Of a stretch of 16,255 nucleotides of DNA, positions 1 to 10,886 are shown one piece after another (within the stretch, counting starts at the first letter, position 1; each line of letters begins with the position of its first letter). A program made the position numbers and the translations under genes. The notes below the pieces were generated by a model. It was not told the DNA's origin, did not search any database, and saw nothing but the letters and a program-made list of their open reading frames with translations. This stretch comes from Actinomycetota bacterium. Lineage in GTDB: Bacteria > Actinomycetota > Actinomycetes > Streptosporangiales > Streptosporangiaceae. The DNA is taken from positions 1 to 16,255 of the forward strand of contig QGUZ01000099.1 in NCBI GenBank assembly GCA_003242605.1, given 5' to 3'.

Positions 1-73
1 GGGGGGGGCCCGGGCGGGCGGGCCCGGCGGGGGCGCCGGGGCCCCCCCGGGGGTTCCCCCCCCGCCTGGTCTC
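1..73. other. G/C-homopolymer-rich window edge
   Basis: The first 74 bases contain no A, and up to position 66 the only non-G/C bases are two T's at 54-55. There are runs such as eight G at 1-8 and eight C at 56-63. It lies downstream of the SDR gene and has no coding character. It may be a poorly resolved contig end or an extreme GC intergenic stretch; the bases here should be trusted less than the rest. Confidence 0.6.
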
Positions 74-106
74 GATCGGCCGCCACCACCGCTAGGCTGG
101 CCGATC
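74..106 (-). terminator. Candidate terminator hairpin after the SDR gene
   Basis: An 8-bp perfect inverted repeat, GATCGGCC (74-81) and GGCCGATC (99-106), encloses a 17-nt loop. It begins 17 bp beyond the stop codon of the minus-strand SDR gene, where a transcription end is expected. There is no T-tract, as is common in actinomycetes. A role as terminator is inference. Confidence 0.4.
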
Positions 107-123
107 CGCGCGGCGGGCGCCCG

Positions 124-1161
124 CTACGGCCGGGCGCCCACGCCCGGGCGCACGCCCGGCCGCTTGACCGCCTCGAGCGGCGGGGTGGCGCCGCCGGAAC
201 CCCGGGTCGCGCCCTCGATCAGCTCCTGCAGCGCCTCGATGCCGCTGCGCCGCGGGGTCCAGCCGAGCTCGGTACGGGCCCGGGTGGTGTCGAGCAGCGG
301 CAGGTGCAGCGCCATGTCGAGCATGTGGTGCGACGCGGGCACGAGGCGGGCGCCCCACGCGGCGGCGAGCACGCCCCGGGCGACCGGGCGCGGCACCGTC
401 ACCGGCCGCGCGCCGAGCAGCCGGGCGAGATCGCCCGGCCGGATCACCGGGTCGGCGGCGAGGTTGAACGCCCCGGCCACGTCGCGGGTGACGGCGAGCC
501 GGTAGGCCTCCCCGGCGTCGTCGGAGTGCAGCGCCTGGAACCGCAGGCCCGGGATGTCGGGCACGATCGGGACCTTGCCGGGCCGTACCAGGCGGCGCGG
601 CACCAGCGGGCCGCCGAACAGCCGCATCTGCTCGGCCGCGGACTCCCGCTTGAACATGAAGCCGGGGCGCATGCGCACCACGCGCACCCCGCCGTGGTCC
701 CGCTCGAAGATGTCGAGCAGGCGCTCCACGTAGGCCTTCTCCACCGCGTACGAGGCGGTCGGCCAGCCGTGGGTGGGCCAGTCCTCGGTCACCGGGCGGT
801 CGTCCTCCGGCCGGGGCGAGTAGGCGCCCACCGACGAGGCGTACACCAGCGCCGGCACCTTCGCCCGGGCGACCGCGTCGAGCACCCGCGAGGTGCCGAT
901 GACGTTCGTCCGCCAGGTGATGCGCGGGTTGTGGGTGGGCTGGAACAGCCAGGCGAGGTGGACGACCGCGTCCGCGCCGGAGAAGAGCGGGGCGAGGTCG
1001 CTCGTGGCCACGTCCGCGGTGGCCCACTCGGTCTTGTCCGGATGCCAGTCGGGCCGGCGGCGGGCGACGCCGAGGATCGACGTCACCGCCGGGTCGGCGG
1101 CGAGCGCGGTGATCACGCTCGTGCCGATGTTGCCCGTGCCTCCAACAACGACTACACGCAT
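124..1161 (-). CDS. NAD(P)-dependent epimerase/dehydratase (extended SDR)
   Basis: The 345-residue protein has a Rossmann fold of the extended short-chain dehydrogenase/reductase type. The N-terminus MRVVVVGG runs straight into the dinucleotide-binding motif GGTGNIG (residues 7-13). The active-site pattern is visible as Ser109/Ser110 in YASSVGAY and Tyr138-x3-Lys142 in SYAVEKAY. Such enzymes oxidise, reduce or epimerise sugar nucleotides or related metabolites in the cytoplasm; the substrate cannot be read from the sequence. The ATG at 1161 is preferred over an in-frame start at 1194 because it places the beta-1 strand at the very N-terminus as is normal for the family. The start lies 50 bp downstream of the Nudix stop on the same strand, so the two are probably co-transcribed; no strong ribosome-binding site is seen. 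The last ~25 residues are Pro/Gly-rich and probably disordered. Confidence 0.9.
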   Translation of the reverse strand: MRVVVVGGTGNIGTSVITALAADPAVTSILGVARRRPDWHPDKTEWATADVATSDLAPLFSGADAVVHLAWLFQPTHNPRITWRTNVIGTSRVLDAVARAKVPALVYASSVGAYSPRPEDDRPVTEDWPTHGWPTASYAVEKAYVERLLDIFERDHGGVRVVRMRPGFMFKRESAAEQMRLFGGPLVPRRLVRPGKVPIVPDIPGLRFQALHSDDAGEAYRLAVTRDVAGAFNLAADPVIRPGDLARLLGARPVTVPRPVARGVLAAAWGARLVPASHHMLDMALHLPLLDTTRARTELGWTPRRSGIEALQELIEGATRGSGGATPPLEAVKRPGVRPGVGARP

Positions 1162-1211
1162 ACGCGCACGCTGCCCATGGCCTGTGCGCTCCAAACTCGC
1201 CGCGGCGCCGG

Positions 1212-1745
1212 TCAGCGGCCCGCCTCGCCCCGCCGCGCCGGGGCCGGGGAGAGGTAGGCGGTGCCGCCGTCGCGCCGGGCCTCGAACGCCGCGCGCAGCC
1301 GGTGCACGAGGTAGGGCGGCATCATCCGGTCGGCCTCCTCCGGGGTGAAGAACCCGAAGCCGTCGAGCTCCTCCTCCTGCAGCACGATGCTCCCGGCGTC
1401 GTGCACCACCCCGCAGTCGAACAGGAAGTGCACGAGCGGGTACGGCCGGCGCGGCAGCACCGGGACCCAGTGCACGACGAGCAGGCGCCCGATCGGCGGG
1501 GTGATGCCGAGCTCCTCCCGGATCTCGCGGGCGCAGGCCTGTTCCGGGGTCTCCCCCGCGTCGACGTGACCGCCGGGCCAGCCCCAGTGGTCGACGTAGT
1601 TCGGTTTCACCAGCAGCACGCGATCGGACGGGTCGGTGAGAAACGCGCCGGTGCCCGCGAGGACCTTGTCGAGCCCCGCATAGTACGCGTCCGTATCCGA
1701 AAAGCGGCCGTGCCGCGCATCATTCCCCCGTGGATCAACCGCCAT
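1212..1745 (-). CDS. Nudix hydrolase
   Basis: The 177-residue protein contains a complete Nudix box, G-x5-E-x7-R-E-I-x-E-E-L-G-I, at residues 59-81 (Gly59, Glu65, Arg73, Glu74, Glu77, Glu78), preceded by DHWGWPGGHVDAGE. The glutamates coordinate the metal that hydrolyses a nucleoside diphosphate linked to another moiety. The family includes ADP-ribose, (d)NTP and cap-like substrates, and the substrate here is not determinable. The ATG at 1745 is favoured because a TAGCGT element lies exactly 7 nt upstream with no Shine-Dalgarno, which fits a leaderless transcript. About 40 residues precede the fold, including DTDAYYAGLDKVLAG. It is the upstream member of a likely two-gene unit with the SDR gene and diverges from rlmA. 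The end of the protein is Pro/Ala/Arg-rich. Confidence 0.92.
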   Translation of the reverse strand: MAVDPRGNDARHGRFSDTDAYYAGLDKVLAGTGAFLTDPSDRVLLVKPNYVDHWGWPGGHVDAGETPEQACAREIREELGITPPIGRLLVVHWVPVLPRRPYPLVHFLFDCGVVHDAGSIVLQEEELDGFGFFTPEEADRMMPPYLVHRLRAAFEARRDGGTAYLSPAPARRGEAGR

Positions 1746-2141
1746 AGGGCAGACGCTAACCCACGGCGAACGCCCGGTGCGGCGATGTCCGGATGCGGCA
1801 CGGCTGAGACACCGCGGTGAACACGCCCTCGACCGGCACCGCGCCGGCGGCGGCCGCGGGTACGCCCGAAAGCGGATTCCCCCTGCCGGTCGGCCGATAC
1901 GTGCCCGCGAATCCGCCGACCCGGGAAGGACGCGCCGAACGGCATTTCCGGTCGGCTTTCCGCGGCATTCCGCATTTGCCGAAACGGCGAAACGCGGCGG
2001 CGGGCGGAATGCGGCACCCGCCCCGCCGGAGCGAAGGTGCCGCAGGGGCGACCGCCCGCGCCGGGCGGCGCCCGGACGCTCCGGCCGGACCGCGCCCGGG
2101 GGCGGTCCGGGCCACGCCGTACCCGGCGGGAAGATGGGGGT
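1746..2141. other. Divergent intergenic region between Nudix gene and rlmA
   Basis: This 396-bp gap separates the divergent Nudix and rlmA genes. A long open frame crosses it on the plus strand, but its Pro/Arg/Ala-rich translation is typical of GC-rich noncoding DNA. The part around 1900-2000 is less GC-rich than its surroundings and has repeated GGCATTTCCGG and GGCATTCCGC words. The 12-mer GCCGAACGGCAT at 1934-1945 recurs at 3109-3120 in the other gap flanking rlmA. The Nudix promoter lies at its left end; no clear promoter for rlmA is seen. Confidence 0.5.
1753..1758 (-). promoter_or_regulatory. Candidate -10 element of a leaderless Nudix promoter
   Basis: On the minus strand the hexamer TAGCGT (TANNNT pattern) ends 7 nt before the ATG at 1745. 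This places the transcription start at or next to the start codon. No good -35 is present at 17-18 bp, which is common for leaderless actinobacterial promoters. Visible from sequence; function inferred. Confidence 0.45.
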
Positions 2142-2987
2142 GTGCTCCAGGACGTGATCGACCACCTCGCCTGCCCGGTCTGCCGCTTTGGGCTCGCCCT
2201 CGCCGAGCGGACCGTGCGCTGCCCGAACGGGCACTCCTTCGACGTGGCCCGGCAGGGGTACGTGAGCCTGCTGTCCGGGCCGGGCGCCGCGGGCACGGCC
2301 GACACACCGGAGATGGTCGCCGCCCGGGAGCGGTTCCTCGCCGCCGGGCACTACGCCCCGCTCGCCGACCGCGTCGCCCGCCTCGCCGCCGAGCTCACCG
2401 GGGACGCGCGCGGGCTCGTCGTCGACGCCGGGGCGGGCACCGGGTACCTGCTCGCCCGGGTGCTCGACGCGGCGGGGCCGGCGGCCACGGGGCTCGCGCT
2501 CGACATCTCCAAGCACGCGATCAAGCGGGCGGCCCGGGCGCACCCCCGGATCGGCGCGGTGGTCGCCGACGTGTGGCGGCCGCTGCCGGTGCGGGACGGC
2601 CGCGCCGCGCTGGTGACGAACGCGTTCGCGCCGCGGAACGGGCCGGAGTTCGCCCGCGTCCTCGCGCCCGGCGGCGCGCTGGTCGTCGTCACCCCCGGTC
2701 CCGGTCACCTCGGCGGGCTCGTCGAGGCGCTCGGGCTGCTCTCGGTCGACCAGGAAAAGGACCGAAGGCTCGCCGCATCACTTTCCCGGCATTTCACTCG
2801 GATTTCGGAGACGGCGGAGGAGATCACGCTCACCCTCGACCACGCCGCGGTCGAGGCGGTGGTGCGCATGGGGCCGAGCGCCCACCACATCGACCCCGCC
2901 ACGCTCCGGCGCCGGATCGCCGATCTGCCGGAGCCGTACGTCGCGCCCGGGTCGTTCCGGATCACGGTTTGGCGACCGGCCCGGTGA
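2142..2987 (+). CDS. rlmA: 23S rRNA (guanine-N1)-methyltransferase, RlmA family
   Basis: The 281-residue protein begins with a zinc-binding module, Cys11-x2-Cys14-x12-Cys27-x3-His31, with the same spacing I know from E. coli RlmA(I). A class I S-adenosylmethionine fold follows: motif I DAGAGTG at residues 95-101, an acidic residue at Asp121 (ALDIS), and the family segment FAPRNGPEFARVLAPGGALVVVTP split by short loops near residues 162-185. The family methylates N1 of a guanine in 23S rRNA hairpin 35: G745 for RlmA(I), or G748 for RlmA(II)/TlrB, which gives tylosin resistance in producers. Which guanine is used here is not settled by the sequence. The GTG at 2142 is chosen because it sits about ten residues before the first zinc ligand. 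An in-frame GTG at 2037 would add a Pro/Arg-rich, noncoding-looking extension. The ribosome-binding site is weak. Confidence 0.88.
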   Translation: MLQDVIDHLACPVCRFGLALAERTVRCPNGHSFDVARQGYVSLLSGPGAAGTADTPEMVAARERFLAAGHYAPLADRVARLAAELTGDARGLVVDAGAGTGYLLARVLDAAGPAATGLALDISKHAIKRAARAHPRIGAVVADVWRPLPVRDGRAALVTNAFAPRNGPEFARVLAPGGALVVVTPGPGHLGGLVEALGLLSVDQEKDRRLAASLSRHFTRISETAEEITLTLDHAAVEAVVRMGPSAHHIDPATLRRRIADLPEPYVAPGSFRITVWRPAR

Positions 2988-3179
2988 ATTCCGGGCCGCA
3001 CCCTTTCCGGAAATCGGACACGACCCATCGGATACCCCCATCGGATACGGCCTATCCGATACGGCACAGTGTCCGGAACCCCGATATGGCGGGAAATCCC
3101 GTTGATTTGCCGAACGGCATCTCCTCCGGACGGGATACTTGGCGATGGTCCGGCGTGTCGAGGAGGGGTGCGGGCGCTG
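2988..3179 (+). promoter_or_regulatory. Repeat-bearing leader region upstream of the S9-family gene
   Basis: This 192-bp gap between rlmA and the S9 gene is noticeably less GC-rich than the genes. It holds ATCGGACAC (3013-3021), ATCGGATAC (3027-3035) and ATCGGATAC (3040-3048) in direct orientation at 13-14 bp spacing. The last copy forms a perfect 8-bp inverted repeat, ATCGGATA (3040-3047) and TATCCGAT (3053-3060). The outer CGGACAC (3015-3021) is mirrored by GTGTCCG (3069-3075). A GATACT at 3134-3139 could be a -10 element. The layout resembles an operator array; the binding protein is unknown. Confidence 0.5.
3161..3168 (+). promoter_or_regulatory. Ribosome-binding site of the S9-family gene
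   Basis: AGGAGGGG ends 11 nt before the ATG at 3180. It decides that start over in-frame GTG at 3168, which overlaps the site, and over ATG at 3069, which would put the repeat array inside the coding region. Confidence 0.65.
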
Positions 3180-4952
3180 ATGAAGGCCGAGGAACGCTGG
3201 CAGGCCAGGTTCCGGGCACCGCGCATGACCCTGCCCCGGTGGGCGCGGCAGGCCCCGAGCCGGGCGGTCTACCGCTGCAACACCTCCGGCACCTGGGAGA
3301 TCTACGCCTGGGACCGGATGATGGGCACCACCCGGCAGATCACCGACCGGCCCGCGGGCACCGCCCACGGCGTCCTCGACCCCACCGGCGAGTGGATCTG
3401 GTGGTTCGCCGACAACGACGGCGACGAGTACGGCGTGTGGATGCGCCGGCCGTGGGCGGGCGGCCCCGACGAGGTCGCGCACCCGGGCGTCCCGCCCGGC
3501 CACCCGGCCGGCATCGCGCTCTCCGCGGCGGGCACGGCGGCGATCGGCCGCAGCTCCCGCGAGGACGGCTTCCAGGCGCTGCTCGTCCGCCCCGGCACGG
3601 ACGAGCCGCCGGTCGAGCTGTACCGGCACACCGAGGCGATGCACGTCGCCGACATCTCCCTCGACGGCTCGCTCATCGCGATCAACCACAGCGAGGGCCG
3701 CGACGCCCGGCACCCGTCGCTGCGGGTGCTCAGCAGCACCGGCCGCCACATCGCCGAGCTGTGCGACGGGCCCGGCAGGGGCGTCACCGGGCTGCGGTTC
3801 GCCCCGGTGCCCGGCGACCGGCGGCTGCTCTGCCTGCACGAGCGGCGCGGCCGCCGCGAGCCGATGGTGTGGGACCCGGTCACCGACGAGCAGCGGGAGC
3901 TGTGGCTGCGCACCCCCGGCGACTTCACCGCCGACTGGTTCCCCGACGGGCGCGCCCTGCTCATCATCGGCAACCACCGCGGCCGCACCGAGCTGTTCCG
4001 CTACGACCTCACCGGCGGCGTCCTGACGCCGATCCCCACCCCGCACGGCGTGGTCGAGGAGGCCGCCGCCCGGCTCGACGGCACGGTCGAGTACCTCTGG
4101 TCGAGCGCCGCCCACCCGCCGCTCATCCGCTCCAGCCTCGACCAGGTCGTGATCAACCCGGCCGGGCCCACCGCGCCGCCGTCGGTGCCGGCCGAGGACA
4201 TCGACGTGGACGGGCCGGGCGGCCCGGTGCACGCCTTCGTGTCCCGGCCGGCCGCCGGGCAGCCGCCGTACCCCACCGTGTTCCTGCTCCACTGCGGCCC
4301 CGACCTGCAGGACGTCGACGCCTTCTCCCCCGAGGTGGCCGCCTGGGTGGATCACGGATTCGCAGTGATCCGGGTCAACCACCGCGGCTCCACCGGGTAC
4401 GGCACGGCCTGGCGCGACGCCCTGCACGGGGAGGTCGGCCACATCGAGCTCGCCGACGTGACCGCGGTGCGCGAGTGGGCGGTGGCGCACCGGCTCGCCG
4501 ACCCCGGCCGGCTGCTGCTCGCCGGGACCTGGTGGGGCGGCTTCCTCACCCTGCTCGGCCTCGGCGTCCAGCCGGAGGTGTGGGCGGCCGGGATCGCGGC
4601 GATGCCGATCGCCGACCACGCGGCCGCGTACGCGCAGGAGGCCGAGGGGCTGCGGGCCTACCACCGGGCGCTGCTCGGCGGCTCCCCCGACGAGGTGCCG
4701 GAGCGCTACCGGGCCTGCTCGCCGATCACGTACGTGGACGCGGTGCGGGCCCCGCTGCTCGTGCTCGCCGGGGAGAACGACCCGCGCTGCCCGGTCGGCC
4801 AGATCGACGCCTACGTCGCGGCGCTCGAGGCCCGGTCGCACCCGGTCGAGGTGTACCGCTACGACGCGGGGCACCGCACGCTCGTGGTGGAGGAGCGCAT
4901 CCGGCAGATGACGGCGCGGCTCGCGTTCGCCCGCCGGCGCCTGGGCCGCTGA
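3180..4952 (+). CDS. S9 (prolyl oligopeptidase-like) family protein, probable pseudoenzyme with Trp in place of the nucleophile Ser
   Basis: The 590-residue protein has the two-part S9 layout: an N-terminal WD/Kelch-like beta-propeller (about residues 15-340, with blades such as WSPDG-like GDFTADWFPDGRALL) and a C-terminal alpha/beta hydrolase (about 355-590). Family marks include H-C-G-P at 371-374 (normally HGGP), NHRGSTGYG at 400-408, Asp534 in ENDPRCP and His565 in DAGHRT. The nucleophile elbow, normally G-x-S-x-G-G, reads G-T-W-W-G-G, so Trp451 (codon TGG at 4530-4532) takes the place of the serine. Working family members cleave short peptides. With this residue, hydrolysis by the normal mechanism is not expected, so it may be a pseudoenzyme or the base may be wrong: TCG to TGG is one change. 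No signal peptide is seen, so it is probably cytoplasmic. It ends 12 bp from the convergent phosphatase gene. Confidence 0.88.
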   Translation: MKAEERWQARFRAPRMTLPRWARQAPSRAVYRCNTSGTWEIYAWDRMMGTTRQITDRPAGTAHGVLDPTGEWIWWFADNDGDEYGVWMRRPWAGGPDEVAHPGVPPGHPAGIALSAAGTAAIGRSSREDGFQALLVRPGTDEPPVELYRHTEAMHVADISLDGSLIAINHSEGRDARHPSLRVLSSTGRHIAELCDGPGRGVTGLRFAPVPGDRRLLCLHERRGRREPMVWDPVTDEQRELWLRTPGDFTADWFPDGRALLIIGNHRGRTELFRYDLTGGVLTPIPTPHGVVEEAAARLDGTVEYLWSSAAHPPLIRSSLDQVVINPAGPTAPPSVPAEDIDVDGPGGPVHAFVSRPAAGQPPYPTVFLLHCGPDLQDVDAFSPEVAAWVDHGFAVIRVNHRGSTGYGTAWRDALHGEVGHIELADVTAVREWAVAHRLADPGRLLLAGTWWGGFLTLLGLGVQPEVWAAGIAAMPIADHAAAYAQEAEGLRAYHRALLGGSPDEVPERYRACSPITYVDAVRAPLLVLAGENDPRCPVGQIDAYVAALEARSHPVEVYRYDAGHRTLVVEERIRQMTARLAFARRRLGR

Positions 4953-4964
4953 CCGCCACGCGGG

Positions 4965-6548
4965 CTAGGCGGCCTTCTCCTCGGGGTGCTCGGGGGCGCG
5001 CAGCACGAGGATCGCCAGGTCGTCCATGCTCGGCTCGGGGGCGAAGTCCTGCACGGCCCGGCGGATGCGCTCGGCGACCGCGCGGGCGGACAGGCCGGTG
5101 CACTCGGCGAGCAGCCGCCCCAGCCCGCCGTCGTCGTCGAGCAGCCGGTCGCCGCTGCGCCGCTCGGTCACCCCGTCGGTGACCCCGAGCAGCACCTCGC
5201 CGGGCGCGAGCCGTACCTGCTCGGCCTCGAAGGCGGCGTCCTCGAACACGCCGAGCAGCGACTGCGGGGAGGCGACCACGTCGACCTCGCCGCCGGGCCG
5301 CAGCCGCAGCGCCTCCGGATGCCCGGCCGACACCACGCGCAGGTCGAGCCCGTCCGGGCCGACGGTGATCTCGCCGTGCAGCAGGGTGAGGAACCGGGCC
5401 CGCTCGCCCTCCTCGAGGATCGCCTGGTTGAGGCGGCCGACCACGGCGGCCACGCCGTACCCCTCGCGGGCGAGCAGCCGCAGCGTGTGCCGGGCGAGGC
5501 CGGTCACCGCGGCGGCCTCCGGGCCGGTGCCGCACACGTCGCCGATCGCGAACCGCCAGGTGTTCTCCCCGGGGCCGGGGAACAGGTCGTAGAAGTCGCC
5601 GCCGACCGCGTTGTTCTCCCCCGCGGGCTCGTAGATCACGTGGTAGTCGAGCCCCGGCACCTCGGGCAGGTCCGGCGGCAGCAGGCTGCGCTGCAGCGCC
5701 CGGTTCGCCACCGCCTGCTGGTGGTAGAGGCGCGCGTTGTCCACCGCGAGCGCGGCCCGCCGGGCGATGTCCTCGGCGAGCAGCATGAGGTCCTCGGGGA
5801 AGCGGTCGCGGCGGCCGAGGCACATCACGCCGAGGTTGCGGCCGCGGGCGAACAGCGGCAGGGCGAGCGCCTGCCAGTCCACCAGCGGCAGCACCGACGC
5901 GGCCGGGCCGTCGCCGACCGGGACCTCCACCTCGGCGAGGCTCGCCCGCAGCACGTCGAGCTCGCCCTCGTCGGCGTGCCACAGGTAGGCGAGGCGCAGC
6001 GGGCCGCCCTCCTGGTCCGGCGTGTACACCGCGCACCAGGTGGCGATCCGGGGCACCACGATCTGGGCGATGATCGCGGGCACCATGTCCGGGTCGAGGG
6101 TGCCGGCGAGCAGGTCGCTCGCGTCGGCGAGGAAGCCGAGCCAGTCCGGGCTGCGGGAGTACCCGGCCTCGTCCTCCTCCTCGGGGTGGGCGGCCCCGCC
6201 CGGCAGCTCGATGCGGGTCCAGTGGGTGCGCCGCGCCCCGTCGGACCGCACGCCCCACTCGCGCACCCCGGGGACCGGCTCCCGCCACGGCCCGTCCGGC
6301 GCGCCGCCGCCGGCGACCTCCTGGGCCACCTCGGCGCGCACCGTGCCGCCCTCGTGGATCCACTTCACCTGGAACGGCCCGTCCGCCACCTGCGCGACCA
6401 GCCCGGCGATCACGCGCTCGGCGTCGCCGGAAATGGACATGGCGGCCCACGCGGTCATCACCTCGCGGGTGAACCGCGTCGCGGCGGGAACGGCGTCCTC
6501 ACCCGGAGGGAACGACGCGGCGAGGACGGCCTGGGTCGTAACGGTCAC
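4965..6548 (-). CDS. GAF-containing SpoIIE-type PP2C protein phosphatase with degenerate N-terminal ATPase-like region
   Basis: The 527-residue protein has three parts. Residues ~18-115 resemble the anti-sigma-factor HATPase fold (ATRFTREVMTAW, then GVREWGVRSDGARRTHW), but the N-box and glycine-rich ATP lid are missing. Residues ~134-275 form a GAF domain. Residues ~285-517 are a SpoIIE/PP2C phosphatase with the metal-binding acids in GGDFYD (Asp318, Asp321), IGDVCG (Asp337), TDG (Asp458) and MDD (Asp509/510). Such enzymes dephosphorylate serine/threonine on STAS anti-anti-sigma factors; no such partner is encoded here. The GTG start at 6548 lacks a Shine-Dalgarno, but a TTGACA box 35 bp upstream predicts a near-leaderless transcript. 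It is divergent from the hybrid kinase gene, which suggests joint control. No membrane segment is visible. Confidence 0.9.
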   Translation of the reverse strand: MTVTTQAVLAASFPPGEDAVPAATRFTREVMTAWAAMSISGDAERVIAGLVAQVADGPFQVKWIHEGGTVRAEVAQEVAGGGAPDGPWREPVPGVREWGVRSDGARRTHWTRIELPGGAAHPEEEDEAGYSRSPDWLGFLADASDLLAGTLDPDMVPAIIAQIVVPRIATWCAVYTPDQEGGPLRLAYLWHADEGELDVLRASLAEVEVPVGDGPAASVLPLVDWQALALPLFARGRNLGVMCLGRRDRFPEDLMLLAEDIARRAALAVDNARLYHQQAVANRALQRSLLPPDLPEVPGLDYHVIYEPAGENNAVGGDFYDLFPGPGENTWRFAIGDVCGTGPEAAAVTGLARHTLRLLAREGYGVAAVVGRLNQAILEEGERARFLTLLHGEITVGPDGLDLRVVSAGHPEALRLRPGGEVDVVASPQSLLGVFEDAAFEAEQVRLAPGEVLLGVTDGVTERRSGDRLLDDDGGLGRLLAECTGLSARAVAERIRRAVQDFAPEPSMDDLAILVLRAPEHPEEKAA

Positions 6549-6683
6549 TGATTCGTGCTTACCACACTTTGTGGTCGTTCGCTGTCAACCAACCGGCGAC
6601 CGCACGGCACTCATCGTGACAGACTGGCAGTTGGCCAGCAGTGCCGCCCGGATGGGTACCGTGAGGGTAAAGGGAGGCCCCCG
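6549..6683. promoter_or_regulatory. Divergent promoter region with palindromic operator candidate
   Basis: This 135-bp gap serves the phosphatase (minus) and the hybrid kinase (plus). For the minus strand, a consensus -35 TTGACA lies at 6588-6583, and a weak -10 (TGGTAA or GTGGTA, 6564-6559 or 6565-6560) follows at 17-18 bp. The predicted start of transcription is within a few bases of the GTG at 6548. A perfect 6-bp inverted repeat, ACCACA (6561-6566) and TGTGGT (6570-6575), with a 3-nt centre occupies the spacer and overlaps the -10, a classical repressor position. No comparably clear promoter is seen for the kinase gene. Confidence 0.55.
6671..6677 (+). promoter_or_regulatory. Ribosome-binding site of the hybrid kinase gene
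   Basis: AGGGAGG ends 6 nt before the ATG at 6684. It selects this start over an upstream in-frame start at 6555, which would lie inside the divergent promoter region. Confidence 0.75.
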
Positions 6684-10883
<4,200 letters not shown>

Positions 10884-10886
10884 CCG

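Noticed and set aside
3168..3170. GTG at 3168 as start of the S9 gene
   Set aside because: It overlaps the AGGAGGGG ribosome-binding site, whereas ATG 3180 is properly spaced.
2778..4874. Minus-strand open frame of about 700 codons opposite the S9 gene
   Set aside because: It is a shadow of the S9 gene with no recognisable domain and no ribosome-binding site.
1817..5182. Plus-strand open frame of over 1100 codons across rlmA and the S9 gene
   Set aside because: It is the third-frame shadow of two well-supported genes; its translation is Arg/Pro/Ala/Gly-rich with no domain.
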